From: Selaginella tamariscina
Taxonomy: Eukaryota; Streptophyta; Lycopodiopsida; Selaginellales; Selaginellaceae
NCBI GenBank assembly: GCA_003024785.1
Contig: PUQB01000861.1
Span: 20,229 to 84,228 of the forward strand
Direction of reading: 5' to 3'
Length of the DNA stretch: 64,000 nt
The stretch's first letter is position 1, and the number at the start of each line of letters is the position of its first letter. Under the pieces are notes generated by a model. It was not told the origin of the DNA, searched no databases, and saw only the letters and a list, made by a program, of their open reading frames with translations. Positions 52,607 to 62,796 of this stretch are shown one piece after another. The translations under genes and the position numbers were made by a program.

Positions 52607-54160
52607 AGCGGCGGGATTAATCCCGCCGCTATATAGTTGGGGCCATGGCGGCGGGATTAATCCCGCCGCCGAGGCCCTTCAGGCATGGGTGAGCGGCGGG
52701 ATTAATCCCGCCGCCGAGGCCCTTCACGCAGGCTATGGGCGGCGGGATTAATCCCGCCGCTCTACGACAAACCGAAGAGCGGCGGGATTAATCCCGCCGC
52801 CCATAGCCTGCGTGAGGGGCCTCGGCGGCGGGATTAATCCCGCCGCTCATCCATGCCCTGCGCGGAATGCGGCGGGATTTATCTCGCCGGCAATGGCCTG
52901 TGTGAAGGTTCTAATGGGCGGGATTAATCCCGCCGGATTCCGCGCAGGGCATTTACAGGGAATGGGCGGCAGGATTAATTCCGCCGCTCTTCGGTTTGTC
53001 GTAGAGCGGCGGGATTAATCCCGCCGCCCAGGGAATTCACGCAGGACATGAACGCCGGGATTAATCCGGCCCCACGCTCATGCCCTTCGCGGAGGGCGGC
53101 GGGATTAATCCCGCCGTTCATGTCCTGCGTGAATTCCCTGGGCGGCGGGATTAATCCCGCCCCCACCCATCCCTGTTCAAAAATGCCGCAGCCAATATAT
53201 ATGTGTGAGCGCATGATTTACGAGAGGGCGGCGGGATTAGCCTCCGAACCTTCATTACCCGGTGGCGAGATTAATCTCCGAACCTTCATTACCCCATTGG
53301 TATGTTGAATCAATCCCGACTAACTCTGTCTGAGACGGAGAAGGTTTACAAAATACCAATGGAGGGAACCGAGAAGGGTGGTGGGATTAATTTCACCATC
53401 CCTTACATGGTGGGCGGGATTAATCCCGCCGCGTACGCATTCCCTGCGCGGAATCGGGCGGGATTTATCCCGCCGCCATTGGCCTGCCTGAAGGGCCTAG
53501 GCGGCGGGATTAATCCCGCAAGATTTCGCACAGGGCATTGGCGTTCGGCGGGATTAATCCCGCCGACTAAGGCCCGAGTGAAGGGCCTGGGAGGCGGGAT
53601 TAATCCCGCCGAACGCCAATGCCCTGTGCGAAATCGGGCGGGATTTATCCCGCCGCCATTGGCCTGCCTGAAGTGCCTAGGCGTCGGAATTAATCCCGCC
53701 CGATTCCGCGCAGGGAATTGGCGTCCGGCGGGATTAATCCCGCCGCATAGGGATCGAGTGAAGGCCCTGGGCGGCGGGATTAATCCCGCCGAGTCTTCAA
53801 TGCCTGTTGGAGAAATGAATCTCGCCACCCTTCCCTTTTTCCTCCATTGGTGAGTTGGACCAATCCCAAACGTTTCTGTCTAAGACGTAGAAGGTTTACA
53901 ACATACCAATGGAGGGGACTGGGAAGGGTGGCGAGATTCATTTAACCATCCCTTACATGGTGGGCGAGATTAATCCCGCCTCCTTTCTGGAGTCACTGAA
54001 GGGGTGTGAGAAATAAATCCTGCCCAGTTCTCTCTGAGACCGAGAAGGGTGGCAAGATTAATTCCGCACTCCCGTTCAAGGCCTCCAGAAAGGTGGCGAG
54101 ATTAATCCCGCCCACTCTTTCAGGAGGCATTGAAGGGGTGGCGAGATTAATCCCGCCGCA
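52607..54160. repeat. Palindrome array 1, element D
   Basis: Near-identical to 36938-38500 in C, with the same unit order. At least 15 exact cores plus variants. It lies between the microsatellite and the conserved hairpin, inside the inferred 5-prime intron of the ParB-like gene. Confidence 0.95.
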
Positions 54161-54330
54161 CCTTCCATGTGAATATATATGTGTATTAGTATATATAAGT
54201 TGCATATCTCATTTTATTTACTTTTATCATCTCTTCATATTATTTCGAGTAAAAGCTAGGAATCTATGTAAAACTGTCCAGAGCTCTCTCTTCATATTAT
54301 TTCGAGTAAAAGCTAGGAATCTATGTAAAA

Positions 54331-54413
54331 CTGTCCAGAGCTCACATTTGTGGTGGTTCTAAAACGAAATGTTATCTTTCTTTTGCACTAACACAAATGT
54401 GAGCTTCGGACAG
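54331..54413. repeat. Conserved 22-bp-arm hairpin, element D
   Basis: Left arm 54331-54352 (CTGTCCAGAGCTCACATTTG then TG) and right arm 54392-54413 (CACAAATGTGAGCTTCGGAC then AG) pair at 20 of 22 positions around a 39-bp loop. The loop is also conserved. Confidence 0.7.
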
Positions 54414-54557
54414 TTAATTACGTCTACTTCTCTCTGTGTATTATTTTTGTATATTCGGGTTTATACAAGTGTGTGTGCGTTTTTATATAATTTATATTTA
54501 TAGTGTATTATTTTGCAGAAGGAAGATTTGATCAAACAAGGAGATCGAGTCATTAGT

Positions 54558-57500
54558 ATGGAGTCGTCGTCAAATTCTGGGTAAGAATTAAAATAAAATC
54601 TGTTATACTCGGATACTTGAACTAATCATTTTTGTATTCAGATGTGGAATTGAGGTGACATTAAAGTCAAGAGCAGGAGAAGAGATGGGCAGGGGGATTC
54701 TGGAATCAACTTGGCCATATTTTAAGATAAATGGGAAGCGCATTGGAGCAACCATGGCTGCTGTCAAATTAACCTCTGTCACATCTCATGGACAAGTAAA
54801 ACAATGGAAAGTTGATTCGCTAGTCAAGCACCCGAAAGCAGGCTGCGAACCCAGATTGGACGATGCTCGACAGATATGCCTTGTTCCATCCAATGTCACG
54901 TTCTCGGATCCAGAGGTCGTCAGTTACAACATTAATCTCGGGTGGTTTTGTCGACTTGTGGATAATGACGTTCACGTGTTCACTAATGATGTTGACCTTG
55001 GAGTTCTTCTTCAACTCAACGAAAGCCCATCTATGGAGGGGATCCATCTGGATGTTTACTTCGAAGATCTTCAGACTCATCGAGTAGGTGTATTGTCAGG
55101 AGATATTGTTTCACAATACAGAAAATCAGCAAGTGGAGCAATCTTCCCTCTTGACATTGAAGAAGAACACAGCGACATCATAAGGGAGATTGAGAAGGTG
55201 GCTCGGTCTCAGGTTCTCTACAGATCACGTTCAATTTGCTTAGGAAGCTTCGGGAGCTGGAGCAGTGTGCCGAGAACACTAGAACAGCTGCAGTCGGGGA
55301 TCACACATGTTGATTCGGATCGCAAAAGAAAATCATCAATCGTTTTGTCAGCTGCACCTGTGGCATCTCATGCTGCAATAAGTCACAAGGAAATGATGTT
55401 GGATGATAAGATTTATCCTTGTAGGGTTAAATATTGCAGCGTCAACCCAAACTTCAATTACAGGCCACTCAACCAGGAACGTGTAGCTGAGCTCATGGAG
55501 AAGATGAAGGACGACAATTCTTATACCGTTCCACATAATGCTGTTTTGTGTCCATACTATGAAAGAAGGAAGGGTGCTGACAAAGTCTGGATCACAACAC
55601 CAGAACAACTCATGAAGATTCAGACGGAGAATAAAAGATCTATCAAGTACTACATCATTAGTGGCCAGCACACAATAACGGCAGCCCAACGACTTCTCGA
55701 AGAACACAACAAAGGAACGATGGCAACAAAACTTTCCGAGCATACCCGTGAGAAGCTGACAAAAAGATCGGCGTTTTTAGCTAAGCCGAATCTCACAATC
55801 GAGCAGTACCATAAGTTATCGGCGGAATGGGACGCTGCCGACACCAACCACTACAACAGCAAAATATGGGAGAAGTTTAAACACACGCGAGCCGTGTGGG
55901 AATCTCTTCAGCGACCACAAAGAGCTACCGCAGGGAATACACAATCTGCGGAATACCGGGTAAGCAAATTGTTTGGGCGGGATTTATCTCGCCGGTATAT
56001 TAATCTGTCTTTTTCCTCAGAGAGTTGAAGAAATTGCAGCAGTTGATTTTGCCCAGGTGGGCGGGAAGGAAACATCATTTCTGATGATGTTGATTTCTTG
56101 CCCCGAAGATAGGATCTTTGCCAAATGGTTGGGGATTATGGAATCCTTTTCAAAAGGAACACTGAAGAAGAAGCAGACAAGTGAAGGGGAGCCCTCAGAA
56201 AAGTCTGCAAAGAAACCCAGTAAGACGCCGAAGGCTAAGTCTGTTCAATCTACAAAGGATGTAGACAACGATTTCAAGCTCACATGGTTGAAGCCTTTAA
56301 ATGGAACAACGATGGAGGAGATGGAAGTCTTGGCTGATTTGGTGATCGATGGCAAACTACAAATCAATAACAGCAGCCCAACCTCTCCTTTTCATCTCAA
56401 GGCAATGGAGTTGAAGACGGTCAGGCATTTCAAGGAGTGGTTGGGAATACACTGCCACAAACTGGGTTGGACCTCGACTTCAACATATGAAGAGGTTAGC
56501 AAATATTTGCATGTGACGAACGATGATATGCTTGTTGAATGGGTGAACCAATCGGAAGATCTAGGCAAGAATCTATTGCACGCCAACGCCAAAAAGGAGA
56601 ACATTGGGATGACGCCTTCTCTTATGGCAGTCCTTCAGCAGCGAAGAACCGAATTGAACCTTATAAAGGAGGATGCTACGAATCACGACAAGCCCTACAG
56701 ATGTTTGTTGTTAGATTCGGAGACTTTATGGGGTAACATCACTGCTTGTAGGAAACCGTTTCAATTGTTCGTGATGGATCGGCGGGTGTCAAAAAATCTT
56801 TCGACAGATAGGGCACTAGAGGATCTGGTGGAGAAACTTAGCCGTGCAAGCATATACATAGAAGGTATTTATTATTGAATTCATGCTTGCGCTCTTCACT
56901 GATACCTACTTTTTCAGGTATTTATTTCTTGATTCTTGCTCATGTCACCGATACTTTTGCCTTCGCCTTCGCCAAGAAGAATAGACATCGTTGGACAGGA
57001 TTTTATATGAACGATGCTAATCCCAAGTGCATTGATACTGTTGTTCACTTGGTTGTTAGGAATGCGCCAAACAATTTCAAGCTTCCAAATGACTGGCCAG
57101 GCATCTGTTTGCACTCCAACGGCCCTGAACCTCCATCCGATACACCGATAGGTATGAGTGACGTATTCGGCAATGTACGTTATCCAAACATTACAAGTCA
57201 AGCGGCACGGAGCATCGTCAACTTGATCAGGGGTCCTCACAGTGATGCGTGGGTTTTTGACTACTGCACTAGGGGGTCCGTCTTGAAGGAGTGTTACCTT
57301 CGGCATACATGTGTGTTTGCCGTTGAGAAGGATAAGACCATGGTTGAGGACCTGAACAAGTGGATAGATTGGGTCTCAACTGAGTACCCCAACGATTCCA
57401 TAAAGGCGTATTTGAGAAAGTTCCCTCCAGATAAGTGCGATAGCTCTGAAGGTGAATCTGGTTCAATCTCGGAGTCTGAGAACGAACATCAATCAGATAT

Positions 57501-57663
57501 TAGACCGGAAGTTATCTCGAGGAGTACAGAACATTCGCACACTCCAGGACCCATGGAAACATCAATAGAAGATGCAGAAGATCTTGAACCATCTCACAAG
57601 CGGCTTAGACCTTCTTCGCCTCATTCAGAAGGTAATAGCGAAGAAGAATTGATAATGAATTGA
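54558..57663 (+). CDS. ParB-like / DNA-methyltransferase-like fusion protein, element D
   Basis: Four coding exons (54558-54580, 54642-55959, 56021-56864, 56918-57663) joined by GT-AG introns give one open frame of 976 codons. The ATG follows an AG acceptor at 54518, and the frame is open back to it, so an upstream start is possible. Residues about 270-360 fit a ParB/sulfiredoxin-type domain: PLNQERVAELMEKMKDD, then KYYIISGQHTITAAQRL, like the GHRR box. Residues 490-520 are Lys-rich (KKPSKTPKAKS), perhaps nuclear targeting. Residues 676-900 resemble a beta-class DNA methyltransferase in circular order: GIYFLILAHVTDTFAF strand-helix, then motif I as VFDYCTRGSVLKE (841 on) and motif II as FAVEKD. 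Where DPPY would stand I see LLLDSETLWG, so catalysis is doubtful. An acidic, Ser-rich tail ends the protein. Binding or modification of the element's own DNA is inference. Confidence 0.85.
55960..56020 (+). other. Intron with embedded palindrome relic, element D
   Basis: 61-bp GT-AG intron of the ParB-like gene. Positions 55976-55993 read GGCGGGATTTATCTCGCC, the array palindrome with two changes. Identical in C (around 40309-40326) and present in A and B. Confidence 0.85.
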
Positions 57664-57934
57664 TAAAGTGATGAATAGTTGTAAATGAGTGTAACATAAG
57701 GCATTTTTGTATATTTCTTTTATATTTGTACAGAAAATAAATTCTCAAGGATTAATGAAGCTTTTAGTTCAAACATGGGTCACACATTAACAAGGTAAAT
57801 AATATACCTTGATAATTTTAAGGTCAGCTAATTATCATTTTGCAGATGTAATGAAATAATTGAGAACATGGATTTTCAGCATTGCCATGAGGTAAGAGAG
57901 GGGTTTGGCGACAATTTTTGTGCCACATGTCAGA
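57664..57934 (+). promoter_or_regulatory. Spacer and putative 5-prime intron of the FCP1-like gene, element D
   Basis: After the ParB-like stop there is an AATAAA-like stretch (GAAAATAAATTC near 57734). A possible small exon ends at ACAAG/GTAAATAATA (57796), followed by the acceptor CATTTTGCAG at 57845. This fits a separate transcription unit, but read-through from the upstream gene cannot be excluded. Confidence 0.4.
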
Positions 57935-59110
57935 ATGACAGAGTTCATGCAGGAAATGGATAATAATGCAGCTCAAAACATCGTTACCATGGGGGCCACT
58001 TCAGTTTTTGCATCATCATTTTTATTGGCTTCAGTTCCGAAATCAGTTTCTTCAGCGCATGCAATATCTGAATCTTGTAAGGATGATGTACAATTAAATG
58101 ATGAAGGGATAGGCAACGAAATAGTGGCAACGGATAAATGTGAAAGGGAGCAAACAAGTGATTTGCAAAGTATTCAAGAGGCAACGCTATCTCATGTTAC
58201 TCATGGCCATATTGTGTTGTTGGATGTCAATGGTGTTCTGCTTCATCGACAAAGGCCCGAGGATAGAAAAACAGAAATCAAACAAGGAGATTTCATTCCT
58301 TGTCATGGTAAATTTCGATATGATATTATTTTTCGTCCAGGGTTGGATCGTCTCTTTCAAAAGCTTAAGGAGATGGGTGCGCTTGTGGGGATTTGGTCAT
58401 GCATGCAGATTCATAACTTAACACCGCTGTTGAGTTTACTTAAGAAACATTGTAGTGTTGCAGAAGAGGTGATTCGTAAAGATTGGATTTTTGACCAGCG
58501 AATGTGTTATAAACCTCTCGAATTTCACAATATAGGAAATGAAAGCAAGCCATACTTCTTCAAGAATGAAAGAATAATTGGGACTCATGGGGAGATCAGT
58601 CGCTTAAGGATAACGAAGAATGCACATATCTTAGTAGTAGACGACTCTCCTCAGAAGGCTATGCTCAACCAAAACATTGCTTGTATTCATCCAATCACTT
58701 TCGATCCATATTCTGATATCGATATCATGGATGAGCTAGTGAACTACTTGGATATGTGCCTCAGAAAGAAGAATCTCGAAAATTTTTGTGAGCAGTATCC
58801 ACCGTATCATACATTTCCTGAAGCTTTTCTTTCTCGTGATATTGAATTTTATAAAATGAAGGATAGCAACCGGGCGCTTTATAATATTATTCTTAAGGAA
58901 CGTCAGTTTTTAGATGAGCCTTTATGCAGACCTGGTCTTATTACATCTTATGTATTAACAAGGATGGCAACTCCCAATTGCATTCGTGAGAGTGTTAAGT
59001 GGTGGCAACAACATCAAGATATTGACCAAAATGATTTGATTAATCCGGAGAGTGATGATTTAGACAAAATGAAAAGATTTCTTTGTATGATAGAAAGAAA
59101 GTATTTATAA
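57935..59110 (+). CDS. FCP1/SCP-type HAD-phosphatase-like protein, element D
   Basis: About 390 codons from the ATG at 57935; the frame is open from 57905, and the MDFQHW start of A (57868 here) is out of frame. A nonconserved N-terminal 80 residues is followed by an FCP1-homology core: HIVLLDVNGVLLHR (motif I), RPGLDRLFQKLKEMGALVGI then WS (motif II), and ILVVDDSPQKAMLNQN (motif IV). The usual DxDGT/V of these phosphatases is DVNGV here, so the second Asp, the general acid-base, is Asn; a variant or non-catalytic protein is likely. The C-terminal 130 residues are conserved between copies. A Ser/Thr phosphatase-like or protein-binding role in the host nucleus is inferred from the family only. 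Confidence 0.8.
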   Translation: MTEFMQEMDNNAAQNIVTMGATSVFASSFLLASVPKSVSSAHAISESCKDDVQLNDEGIGNEIVATDKCEREQTSDLQSIQEATLSHVTHGHIVLLDVNGVLLHRQRPEDRKTEIKQGDFIPCHGKFRYDIIFRPGLDRLFQKLKEMGALVGIWSCMQIHNLTPLLSLLKKHCSVAEEVIRKDWIFDQRMCYKPLEFHNIGNESKPYFFKNERIIGTHGEISRLRITKNAHILVVDDSPQKAMLNQNIACIHPITFDPYSDIDIMDELVNYLDMCLRKKNLENFCEQYPPYHTFPEAFLSRDIEFYKMKDSNRALYNIILKERQFLDEPLCRPGLITSYVLTRMATPNCIRESVKWWQQHQDIDQNDLINPESDDLDKMKRFLCMIERKYL

Positions 59111-59399
59111 AAAATTAACATGTTGATAAGAAAATGATTTCATTTGTAATTATGTTTGATAGTATTTCTTCATTATTGTAAACTATTTTTAGAATAATAT
59201 GAATATTCTAAGATATTTTAGGAATATTCCTTACTAAGTAAGGTTATTGAAGGATTAATTAATTAATTAATTAATATTTAAGGCTTAATTACATATTAAT
59301 TAAATGATTAATTAATAATTAAAACTTAAGTATTAATTAGTAATTTATTTTATATTCCCATTTTCACGTATCATGCCCACTTTAGGTTACAACGTGCAT
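59111..59399. mobile_element. FCP1-side subterminal region and TIR, element D
   Basis: Same AT-rich sequence as 43440-43728, ending in the terminal repeat at 59373-59399. There is one extra G in the repeat (TTTAGGTTAC) compared with C. No gene. Confidence 0.8.
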
Positions 59400-61437
59400 C
59401 CATTGACAGATCTTACGAAAAACATTCCATGGCATTGGACTCCAGAGTGCCAACGTGCGTTTGTCAAACTCAAAGAGGCTATCTCTTCTGAGCCAATTTT
59501 GCAGTTGCCCATCTTTGAAGATCCCTTTGAAGTAGAATGTGACGCTTTCGACTTTGCAATTGGTGGTGTATTGCAACAGAAAGGACATCCAGTGTCTTTT
59601 TCTCGAAGAAGTTAGATGCCGCGCAAACTTGATGGCCCACTCGCGAAAAGGAGATGTATGCTATTTTGCTTCCTTGGAGTATTGGCGTCATTATCTTCCA
59701 AGTCATGGTACTGTGGTTTGGACAGATAGTGTAACTCTAAGGTATTTTGAAACGCAGTCGAAGCTATCACCGAAGTATGCTAAATGGCAGCAGAAGTTGG
59801 CACGATTTTAGTCTGAAATCAAACATAAAAGTGGGAAAGGACAATGTGGTAGCTGATGCACTCAGTAGGAAGGGTCATCTGCGAATTATGTTCAGCACCC
59901 ATTTCAACTTTAGTGGATGAATTTGTGACAGCGTATCCTCAGGACAAGTTTGCTAAGGAGGCTTTGAGCCTGGTGGCAAAGAGGAAACAAGTTCATCAGT
60001 TACGAAGAGATGGTAATGTTCCAGCAGGAATAGAAAGTCGAATGGATGCACTCAAACAGGCGCATTTTGCGGTACGGGATGGAGTTCTTTATTATAAAGA
60101 AAAGAGACTCTATGTTCCAGAAGGGACATGGAGGGAGAGGCTGTTAAGAGAGCATCACGATGTTCCTTTGGCAGGACATGGTGGAAGGCATAAGATGTTG
60201 GCTTTGTTGAAGCAGGGATTTTATTGGCTGGGTATGATAGATGATGTTGCCAAATATGTCAAGACATGCCCCACATGTCAACAAGTAAAGAGCCGGTCGC
60301 AAAAATGAGCTGGGAAGTTGCAGTGTATACCGATTCCAGAGCGGCCATTTCAAAGTGTTACTTTGGACTTTATCATGGGATTGCCAAAATCTTGTGGTTT
60401 TAATGCGCTCATGGTGGTAGTCGATCGGTTTTCAAAGGTTGTTCATTTCATTCCAACTGTAGAGACAGTGAATGCAATTCAAGCAGCGAAGTTGTTCTTC
60501 CACGAAGTCATAAAGTGTGTGGACTATCGGAAACCATGATCTCAAATCGGGATCCTCAGTTTACGGGAAAGTTTTGGGGGACACTGTTTAAACGTTTGGT
60601 ACAATGCTCAAGTTCAGTACAGCCTTACCATCCACAAACTGATGGTCAAACAGGAGAGGGTGAACCGACAAGTCGAGGACTATCTCAGATGCTATGTTCA
60701 AGTGATCAACTTGATTGGGCTGAACACTTGGATATGGCTGAGATATGTTACAATAACTCGACACACACTACAATCGGATGTAGCCCGATGGAGGTGTTAA
60801 CTGGGAATAAGGGTGGTATTCCTCAGAGTATGGTGTTACCGAAAGACGATAGCAATCGAGTTCCATCTGTAGCAGAGTTCACGGGACAATTGTATCGAAC
60901 ATGGGAAGCTGCTCGTCAAGCGATGGCTGCAGCACAGGAAAGGTATCGTCAGCAGTACGATAAACATCGGCGGGATGTAGAGTATCAGGTTGGGGAGATG
61001 GTATTGTTGAGTACCAGAATCCTAAAGGTTCCAACAACTCTTCGAAGAAGTTTCTATCGTACTACATAGGCCCATCAAGGTGGTGAAGCGAGTAGGGAAA
61101 GTGGCTTATGGGTTAGATCTTCCTCTAGAGTTGGGAACAATACACAATGTGTTTCATGTCAACTTGCTTGAGCCATTCCACAAGGATAAGAAACATCCAC
61201 ATAGATATCATAATTTACGTCCGCTTCCAGAGTTAGTTGGTGAGGAGAAAGAATTTGAAGTTGAGGCGATATTAAAGGGGCGAAACATTCATGGACGGCG
61301 AAAAACGTAAACGTGAATATCTTGTTAAGTGGAAAGGGTACCCGGCATGTGAGTCGACATGGGAACCATTGGAGAATCTGCAGAATGCGATGGAGTTGGT
61401 GAATGAGTTTGAGACAAGGTCTCAAACTGATTAAGAA
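59400..61437 (+). pseudogene. Ty3/gypsy chromovirus pol, 3-prime part (RNase H, integrase, chromodomain; broken)
   Basis: Begins abruptly at the end of element D, inside the polyprotein: PLTDLTKN, then the RNase H start (ECDAFDFAIGGVLQQKGHP) and NVVADALSRK near 59850. Integrase follows: the HHCC zinc module (HHDVPLAGHGGRHK; CPTCQQ), LDFIMGLP, VVVDRFSK, and ISNRDPQFTG with YHPQTDGQT. A GPY-type segment and a chromodomain (EYLVKWKGYPACESTWEP, about 61317-61368) end it, which places it among the chromoviruses. A stop near 60305 and frameshifts near 59610, 59810, 60535, 60650, 61060 and 61300 break it. The 5-prime half is not visible. Confidence 0.85.
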
Positions 61438-61815
61438 ATAAAGTTATTTCTTCTTAATCTAGGGGCCGACAGACAACCTTAACTAGAGGCCTCCAATATA
61501 AATTCTAGTTAACTTAAAGAAATTAACTAACTTGTTGTCTGTGTCGGGTGACAGACTTTGCAGACGTGCAAAAGGTCTCCAAGTGACTTCTTGTCGCAGG
61601 TGGTGCCTCCGGCAGCTGAGTTGTTGCTCAGTGAATGACGATTCTGAAGTACTTGGCTTCGCATAATGCAAGGGGGGTAATAAAACTTGTGAACTTTTTG
61701 GCTGACTCCGCATAGAGTGATTAGTGTTAGTTTTCAGTTAATTTTTCCTAAACCTAGTCTAGTCTTGGAGTTAGACGTCAACGAGGACGTTGACATTTTC
61801 AAAGGCGGGGGAGTG
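61438..61815 (+). other. Non-coding stretch between pol and the 3-prime LTR
   Basis: No gene seen. A purine-rich tract AAAGGCGGGGGAG at 61801-61813 is the likely polypurine tract that primes plus-strand synthesis, directly before the LTR. Confidence 0.6.
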
Positions 61816-62796
61816 TGTCATAGTTTTTACTATGACTCGACCCTTTACTTTGGGGTTTGACTGTTGTTACTTACTGAGTTGTGTGATGAACACCCTAGAT
61901 GTAGTAGGAAACAGGCCCGTTTAGTGCACTTGGGTATCTAGTGATGGTCCGGCCGGGTGTCATTAGGTATTTGTAGGAAACTCTAGGTGAAGCTAGAACT
62001 TACCTTCTAGAAACTCTCCCCAGTTTGACGTTCCAGGATGGGGTTTTTTCCAAAGTATAGCTTGTCAAAATAAGGGTTAGGGACACGCCTAGGGTTGACC
62101 TAACCCTAGGGTTTCCTTAACCCCACGTCCTAAACCCCCCCCCCTAGGGGTTAGGTTTAGATTAGGTTAGGACAACCATTTCTCTAAGGGCTGGCATTTC
62201 TGTGCCAGCCCACTTACTCATTTAGGTAAACAGGGGGGGGGGTCCGTCACATAAATAAGGTAGAGTATATATAGTGAGGCTTCCCTGGGTTCAAGAGAGA
62301 GCTCGTTAACCTCCTACCGATGCAAGCTAAGCTTTGTGTCGTCAAGATGCAACCCTCCATGTGCTGCCCAAACTTCCACACGATAGGGGAACCCACCCTA
62401 GGGTTAGACTATCCTTATCGTTGGCAGGATCTTGCCTTTTGAGATAGGGGCACGTCACTTCCAAGGAGTTAGTCAGATTCCTTGGTCCAAAAACCTGCCC
62501 GCAAGCTCAAAGACATTGCTCGAGTTCACGTTCCGCAAAACTACTGGTTGAGGCCTTGCTCCGGCCGCCTCAACCACGCCAAGCTAGAAACGACACCTAA
62601 AGCTCGGCTAGTCTGTGTATCCTAATTAACAAGGTGAGTCTCGTTTGTGGACTTAGTCAGCTAGGGGTTTGACTTCCTAAGGCTTGGGTTCCTAATACGG
62701 GTTACTTTACCAGGTTCTGTGGGGTTTCCAAGAGAGGGGATTCCAGGGTTGGCACCTGGCAAGCCGCCTTTGTGGCACCAGGTAAAAACTCTGACA
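61816..62796 (+). mobile_element. 3-prime LTR of the gypsy element
   Basis: Begins TGTCATAG after a purine tract and ends CTCTGACA, giving TGTCA/TGACA ends and a length of about 980 bp. A TATA box (GTATATATAG) lies at 62265-62274. The start could be two bases earlier (TGTGTCATAG). A 20-bp hairpin lies at the left edge (GTCATAG...CTATGAC). No second LTR is in the window, so the ends are judged from motifs. Confidence 0.65.

Larger units (their letters stand above)
44410..59399. mobile_element. Element D: full-length 15.0 kb TIR element, best-preserved copy
   Basis: Terminal repeats at 44410-44436 and 59373-59399. Same plan as C, and near-identical to it over most of its length, including the 57-bp duplication. 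The left flank is the H transposase gene, whereas the right flank is a gypsy retrotransposon, so the two flanks do not belong to one target. The adjoining four bases are ACAT and CCAT. Best candidate for a recently active copy, although the transposase carries about two one-base insertions. Confidence 0.9.
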
